A stretch of 15,790 bases of DNA. Origin: Lachnospiraceae bacterium (GTDB lineage Bacteria; Bacillota; Clostridia; Lachnospirales; Lachnospiraceae). The DNA lies in contig CAAGLJ010000118.1 of assembly GCA_900770785.1 (NCBI GenBank), positions 1 to 15,790 of the forward strand, written 5' to 3'. The notes under the pieces were generated by a model that searched no databases, had not been told where the DNA came from, and saw only the letters and a program-made list of their open reading frames with translations. A program made the translations under genes and the position numbers. Positions 12,693 through 15,790 of the stretch are shown here, in pieces; the stretch's first letter is position 1; the number at the start of each line of letters is the position of its first letter.

Positions 12693-13130
12693 ATGAATTG
12701 TAATTGCCGAGCAGAACAGCTTGATCTGGGTTCAAAACCATATGTTGCCAACATCAATGGGGCAGCCATCCATAATCAGAATTTTCGTACTGCCATCTGG
12801 ACAGGATGCCATTTACAGATGACGCTCATGTGTATTCCTCCCGGTGGAGAGATCGGTCTTGAGTCTCATCCCAATACAGATCAGTTTATCAGGGTGGAAC
12901 AGGGATGTGCAGTCGTTAAGATGGGAAAATGCAAAAATCAGTTGGACTTTCAACAAAATATCTGCATGGGAGATGGTGTTTTTGTCCCCGCCGGAACCTG
13001 GCACAACATGATCAATATTGGCGGAGGAAATCTCAAGGTATCCTCCATTTATGCACCCCCGAATCACCCCAGGGGAACGGTTCATTATACAAAGGCAGAT
13101 GCAGAACAACAAGAGTATTATAATAGGTAG
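12693..13130 (+). CDS. Small cupin-domain protein
   Basis: From the ATG at 12693 this is a 145-residue single-cupin protein. Cupin motif 1 lies at about 50-71 (PPGGEIGLESHPNTDQFIRVEQG, with H59, Q64 and E69 as possible metal ligands) and motif 2 at about 94-106 (GDGVFVPAGTWHN with H104). The segment RTAIWTGCHLQMTLMCIPPGGEIGLE and the ending APPNHPRGTVHYTKADA match a cupin group I have seen in Clostridia, whose function is unknown to me. I chose 12693 because GGGG lies 7 nt ahead and the conserved region begins soon after. The frame stays open to ATG 12546, which has no ribosome binding site and would add 49 residues of unlike composition. It is probably a cytoplasmic metal- or small-molecule-binding protein. 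Confidence 0.82.
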   Translation: MNCNCRAEQLDLGSKPYVANINGAAIHNQNFRTAIWTGCHLQMTLMCIPPGGEIGLESHPNTDQFIRVEQGCAVVKMGKCKNQLDFQQNICMGDGVFVPAGTWHNMINIGGGNLKVSSIYAPPNHPRGTVHYTKADAEQQEYYNR

Positions 13131-13175
13131 AAGGAAAGAGTAAAGAACCCGGAGCCTGCTTCTTGAAAAAAATAC

Positions 13176-13204
13176 TTGACTTTATTCTTTTAAAGCGATA
13201 TAGT
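13176..13204 (+). promoter_or_regulatory. Promoter of the ABC transporter operon
   Basis: TTGACT (13176-13181), a 17-nt spacer and TATAGT (13199-13204) form a strong sigma-A promoter about 60 nt ahead of the binding-protein start. Confidence 0.8.
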
Positions 13205-13235
13205 GAAAAAGCCATATAACATAGGCAAAGGACAA

Positions 13236-13250
13236 ATGCCCTCTGGGCAT
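13236..13250 (+). other. Leader hairpin beside the binding-protein ribosome binding site
   Basis: ATGCCC and GGGCAT form a 6-bp perfect stem with a TCT loop, ending 3 nt before the GGGAGG of the next gene. It may influence translation initiation. No T-box or other known riboswitch is recognisable in this short leader. Confidence 0.4.
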
Positions 13251-13266
13251 AAGGGAGGATACGAAT

Positions 13267-14313
13267 ATGAAAATCAAAAAATCAGCAGCTCTTCTAATGG
13301 CCGCTATTCTTACGCTTTCCATGACTGCTTGTGGAAGCAAAAGTGAAACACCTGCGGGTACGACAGGAACAGGCACAGAGACGACAGCCGAATCCATTAC
13401 GGCAGATAATACTCAGGCAGACGGCGCGGATGGCATCATTTATACAGTAGGTATCTGCCAGCTGGTACAGCATGACGCTTTGGATGCAGCCACACAGGGC
13501 TTTAAGGATGCTTTAACAGCCATCTTAGGGGAAAACGTGGTATTCGATGAGCAGAATGCTTCCGGCGATTCGGCTACCTGTGCAACCATTGTAAACCAGT
13601 TTGTTGCCAATAACACGGATTTGATCATGGCAAATGCTACTCCTGCGTTACAGGCGGCAGTAGCTTCAACAGCAGACATCCCCATCGTAGCTACCTCTGT
13701 TACCGATTATGCAACTGCACTGGATATCAGTGACTGGAACGGTACCACCGGAATTAATGTAACCGGTACTGCAGATCTGGCACCTTTGGCAGAGCAGGCA
13801 GCTATGGTTAAGGAGCTTATTCCTGAAGCTAAGACCGTTGGCATTCTTTACTGCTCGGCAGAAGCTAATTCCAAATATCAGGCAACCGTAGTTTCTGAGG
13901 AATTGAAGGCACTGGGCTTTGAAGTAAAGGAATATACCTCCGCTGACTCTAACGACGTAGCCATGGTAACACAGGCGGCAGTAGAGGAATGTGATGTACT
14001 GTATATTCCTACCGATAATACGATAGCTGCCAGTGCAGAAATTGTAAACAGCGTAGCAGAGCCTGCCGGCATACCTATTATTGCTGGTGAAGAGGGAATC
14101 TGCAGAGGCTGTGGTATTGCTACTCTTTCTATTGACTACTACAGTATTGGATATAAGGCAGGAGAAATGGCGGCAGACATCCTGACGAAAGGAGCAGATC
14201 CGGCAACTATGGAAATCGGATATGCAAGCGACTTGACCAAGAAGGCTATGATGGATCGCTGCGAAGCTCTGGGAATCTCGGTTCCCGATGATTATGAGGC
14301 AATTACAGAATAA
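13267..14313 (+). CDS. ABC transporter substrate-binding lipoprotein (TrpX-like)
   Basis: This 348-residue lipoprotein has a signal sequence ending in LSMTAC, with Cys22 as the lipidation site, then a Gly/Thr-rich linker (about 26-50). The rest is a periplasmic-binding-type fold of the ABC_sub_bind family (PF04392): YTVGICQLVQHDALDAATQGFKDAL at the start, NADLIMANATPALQAAV-like and GTTGINVTGTADLAPLAEQ central segments, TVGILYCSAEANSKYQA for the second lobe, and IYPT/IAGEEG-type ligand loops near the end. Characterised relatives such as TrpX import tryptophan, but the family is diverse and the substrate cannot be read here. The permease and ATPase follow, so it forms a complete importer. The start follows AAGGGAGGATACGAAT. 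Confidence 0.9.
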   Translation: MKIKKSAALLMAAILTLSMTACGSKSETPAGTTGTGTETTAESITADNTQADGADGIIYTVGICQLVQHDALDAATQGFKDALTAILGENVVFDEQNASGDSATCATIVNQFVANNTDLIMANATPALQAAVASTADIPIVATSVTDYATALDISDWNGTTGINVTGTADLAPLAEQAAMVKELIPEAKTVGILYCSAEANSKYQATVVSEELKALGFEVKEYTSADSNDVAMVTQAAVEECDVLYIPTDNTIAASAEIVNSVAEPAGIPIIAGEEGICRGCGIATLSIDYYSIGYKAGEMAADILTKGADPATMEIGYASDLTKKAMMDRCEALGISVPDDYEAITE

Positions 14314-14349
14314 ATGTAGTTGACCTGAACAGTAAAATATGACAGAATA

Positions 14350-14383
14350 AATAGCATCCGGTGTTTTTTCATCGGATGCTATT
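14350..14383 (+). terminator. Strong hairpin between binding protein and permease genes
   Basis: ATAGCATCCG (14351-14360) pairs perfectly with CGGATGCTAT (14373-14382), and GTG/CAT extends the stem to about 14 bp around a U6 loop. No U-tract follows it. In an ABC operon this position suggests partial termination or a 3' stabiliser that keeps the binding-protein message in excess. Confidence 0.65.
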
Positions 14384-14448
14384 GATGTAAATTGGTGTAA
14401 AAAAATAAGAAGAACAGGAAAATACGAGAAGGGAAAAGAAAGAAAAAG

Positions 14449-15405
14449 ATGATGGGATTTATTAATGCTTTGCCGGGAGCGGCAGCACAGGGATTAATCT
14501 GGGGAATAATGGCTATAGGAATATATATTACCTACAAGATACTGGATATTGCTGATTTGACGGTGGATGGGAGCTTTGGAACCGGAGGAGCGGTATTCGT
14601 TATCTCCATGATTGACGGACGTGGAATCGCAGTATCCATGATTCTGGCTTTTGTGGCGGGCTGCCTGGCAGGACTGGCAACCGGACTGCTACATACCTTC
14701 TTTGGCATACCTGCTATTCTGGCTGGAATTTTAAGCCAGCTGGGCCTCTACTCGGTAAACCTGGCCATTCTTGGAGGGGCAAATAAGCCTATTTCTGACC
14801 GTAAATATCCTTTGCTGGTAAATCTAAAGAATATTTATCCTTCTTTTATGGTAGCCGCAATTTTCGTGATTGTCATTATCGGCTTTCTTTACTGGTTTTT
14901 TGGTACGGAGCTGGGGCATGCCCTGAGGGCAACCGGCTGCAATCAGGCGATGGCCAGAGCTAACGGAATAAATACCGATACGAACAAGATTATTGCCATT
15001 GTACTTTCTAACGGACTGGTAGCCCTTTCCGGGGCCTTACTTTCCCAGTGGCAGGGCTTTGCGGACGTGGGCATGGGTCGGGGAGCCATCGTTATCGGTC
15101 TGGCAGCGGTCATCATAGGAGAGGTACTTTTTGGAAAAATTTTTAAAAACTTTGCTCTTCGTTTATTCGGGGTAGCCTGTGGCAGCATCGTTTATTATAT
15201 CGTATATACGCTGGTTCTGCGTTTCTTACAGCGTCTGAATATCAAGGCAGACTGGATGAAATTTTTCTCAGCACTGGTGGTTGCCATATTCCTGGCAGTT
15301 CCCTACTGCAAAAAGAAGTGGAGGGACAATTATGGGCAGAAAAACCGCTGGGCTGAAATCAGAAAAAATCCATTGCAGGAGGAGAAGCAAGATGCTGGAA
15401 ATTAA
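14449..15405 (+). CDS. ABC transporter permease (TrpY-like, BPD_transp_2 family)
   Basis: This 318-residue polytopic membrane protein would form the channel of the importer. About eight hydrophobic segments are readable, including GLIWGIMAIGIYITYKI, MILAFVAGCLAGLATGLL, FMVAAIFVIVIIGFLYWFF, IIAIVLSNGLVALSGALL, GAIVIGLAAVIIGEVLF and FFSALVVAIFLAVPY. The segment DIADLTVDGSFGTGGAVF near residue 40 and GTELGHALRATGCNQAMARANGIN at about 150-175 (the cytoplasmic coupling region) are typical of this permease family. The start is a tandem ATG-ATG with a weak GAAGGGAA ribosome site about 15 nt ahead, so 14449 or 14452 are equally possible. Its 3' end overlaps the ATPase gene. Confidence 0.9.
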   Translation: MMGFINALPGAAAQGLIWGIMAIGIYITYKILDIADLTVDGSFGTGGAVFVISMIDGRGIAVSMILAFVAGCLAGLATGLLHTFFGIPAILAGILSQLGLYSVNLAILGGANKPISDRKYPLLVNLKNIYPSFMVAAIFVIVIIGFLYWFFGTELGHALRATGCNQAMARANGINTDTNKIIAIVLSNGLVALSGALLSQWQGFADVGMGRGAIVIGLAAVIIGEVLFGKIFKNFALRLFGVACGSIVYYIVYTLVLRFLQRLNIKADWMKFFSALVVAIFLAVPYCKKKWRDNYGQKNRWAEIRKNPLQEEKQDAGN

Positions 15406-15790
15406 AGGAGTATACAAGACCTTCAACTGGGGAACCATAAACGAAAAAAAAGCATTGCAGGATTTGAATCTGACCCTTAATGACGGCGATTTTGTGACCG
15501 TAATTGGTGGTAACGGTGCAGGTAAATCCACTATGCTGAATATGATTGCGGGAGTATATCCTGTGGATGCAGGAAGCATTACCATTGATAACATTAATGT
15601 TACCCGGTTGAAGGAATACAAACGGGCGAAATACCTGGGACGGGTTTTTCAGGACCCCATGATGGGAACGGCAGCAGATATGTGGATTGAGGAAAATATG
15701 GCTTTGGCAAGCAGAAGAGGTCAGTCCAGAACCCTCAGTTGGGCTATCACAGGAAAAGAAAGGGAAGAATTTCGTGAACTGCTGAAGGAA
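15392..15790 (+). CDS. ABC transporter ATP-binding protein, partial at window end
   Basis: The first 133 residues of the importer's ATPase are present and the gene runs off the window end. Walker A GGNGAGKST is at 39-47 and the Q-loop glutamine is at 87 in GRVFQDPMMGT. The signature motif and Walker B lie beyond the window. The insertion NWGTINEKKAL near residue 12-22 is typical of TrpZ-like ATPases. The ATG at 15392 lies inside the permease gene (14-nt overlap) and follows AGGAGGAGAAGC, giving the standard MLEIKGVYKTF start. Confidence 0.93.
   Translation, partial: MLEIKGVYKTFNWGTINEKKALQDLNLTLNDGDFVTVIGGNGAGKSTMLNMIAGVYPVDAGSITIDNINVTRLKEYKRAKYLGRVFQDPMMGTAADMWIEENMALASRRGQSRTLSWAITGKEREEFRELLKE

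Noticed and set aside
13229..13241. Fourth copy of the GGACAAATT palindrome (GGACAAATGCCC)
   Set aside because: The left arm matches, but the right arm is part of the ATGCCC/GGGCAT hairpin and lacks the symmetric half.
13131..13266. T-box or tryptophan attenuator ahead of the TrpX-like gene
   Set aside because: The leader after the promoter is only about 60 nt and contains no T-box core or Trp-codon leader peptide.

Overview
The window looks like chromosomal DNA from a low-to-mid GC Firmicute, most likely a Lachnospiraceae-type Clostridium. The evidence is strong AGGAGG-type ribosome binding sites, sigma-A style promoters, an FMN riboswitch ahead of a ribD-ribE-ribBA-ribH operon, and several protein families (short divergent flagellin, DUF4422, small cupin, TrpXYZ-like ABC transporter) that resemble gut Clostridia. 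The taxonomic call is recognition by eye, not a database result.

Layout. (1) 1-2520: a MarR-type regulator and an FtsH-type membrane AAA+ metalloprotease form a translationally coupled pair behind a strong promoter, whose -10 box and likely transcription start are covered by three copies of an AATAGTTTAA half-site. (2) 2591-7049: a sigma-A promoter, an FMN riboswitch with terminator, then ribD, ribE, ribBA and ribH, which together encode the core riboflavin pathway from GTP and ribulose-5-phosphate. A low-molecular-weight tyrosine phosphatase follows, possibly in the same transcript, and the unit ends at a long bidirectional terminator. (3) 7101-9210, minus strand: a DUF4422 glycosyltransferase-like protein and, upstream of it, an orphan short flagellin with a perfect-consensus sigma-A promoter (TTGACA-N17-TATAAT) and its own terminator. 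(4) 9291-13130: an accessory-looking stretch. A secreted LysM/EF-hand protein diverges from a small XRE regulator. After the regulator come a SUFU-domain protein, a Phd/YefM-RelE/ParE toxin-antitoxin pair and a cupin. (5) 13176-15790: a lipoprotein binding protein, permease and (cut off by the window end) ATPase of a TrpXYZ-like ABC importer.

The most interesting signal is a 13-bp palindrome family, GRACAAATTGTYC. It occurs in the LysM/XRE divergent intergenic region (9989-10001), ahead of the toxin-antitoxin promoter (11597-11609) and, with one mismatch, just past the toxin-antitoxin terminator on the way to the cupin (12376-12388). This suggests a small local regulon of the XRE protein. Other points worth a second look are the orphan flagellin with a shortened N-terminal D0 segment under a housekeeping promoter, the MarR-FtsH pair with its operator array, three 11-bp-phased GATAA repeats ahead of the antitoxin, a start-less hydrophobic mini-ORF upstream of the toxin-antitoxin pair, and a probable frameshift or chain of micro-ORFs ahead of the cupin. 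I found no rRNA, tRNA, CRISPR array or insertion sequence.
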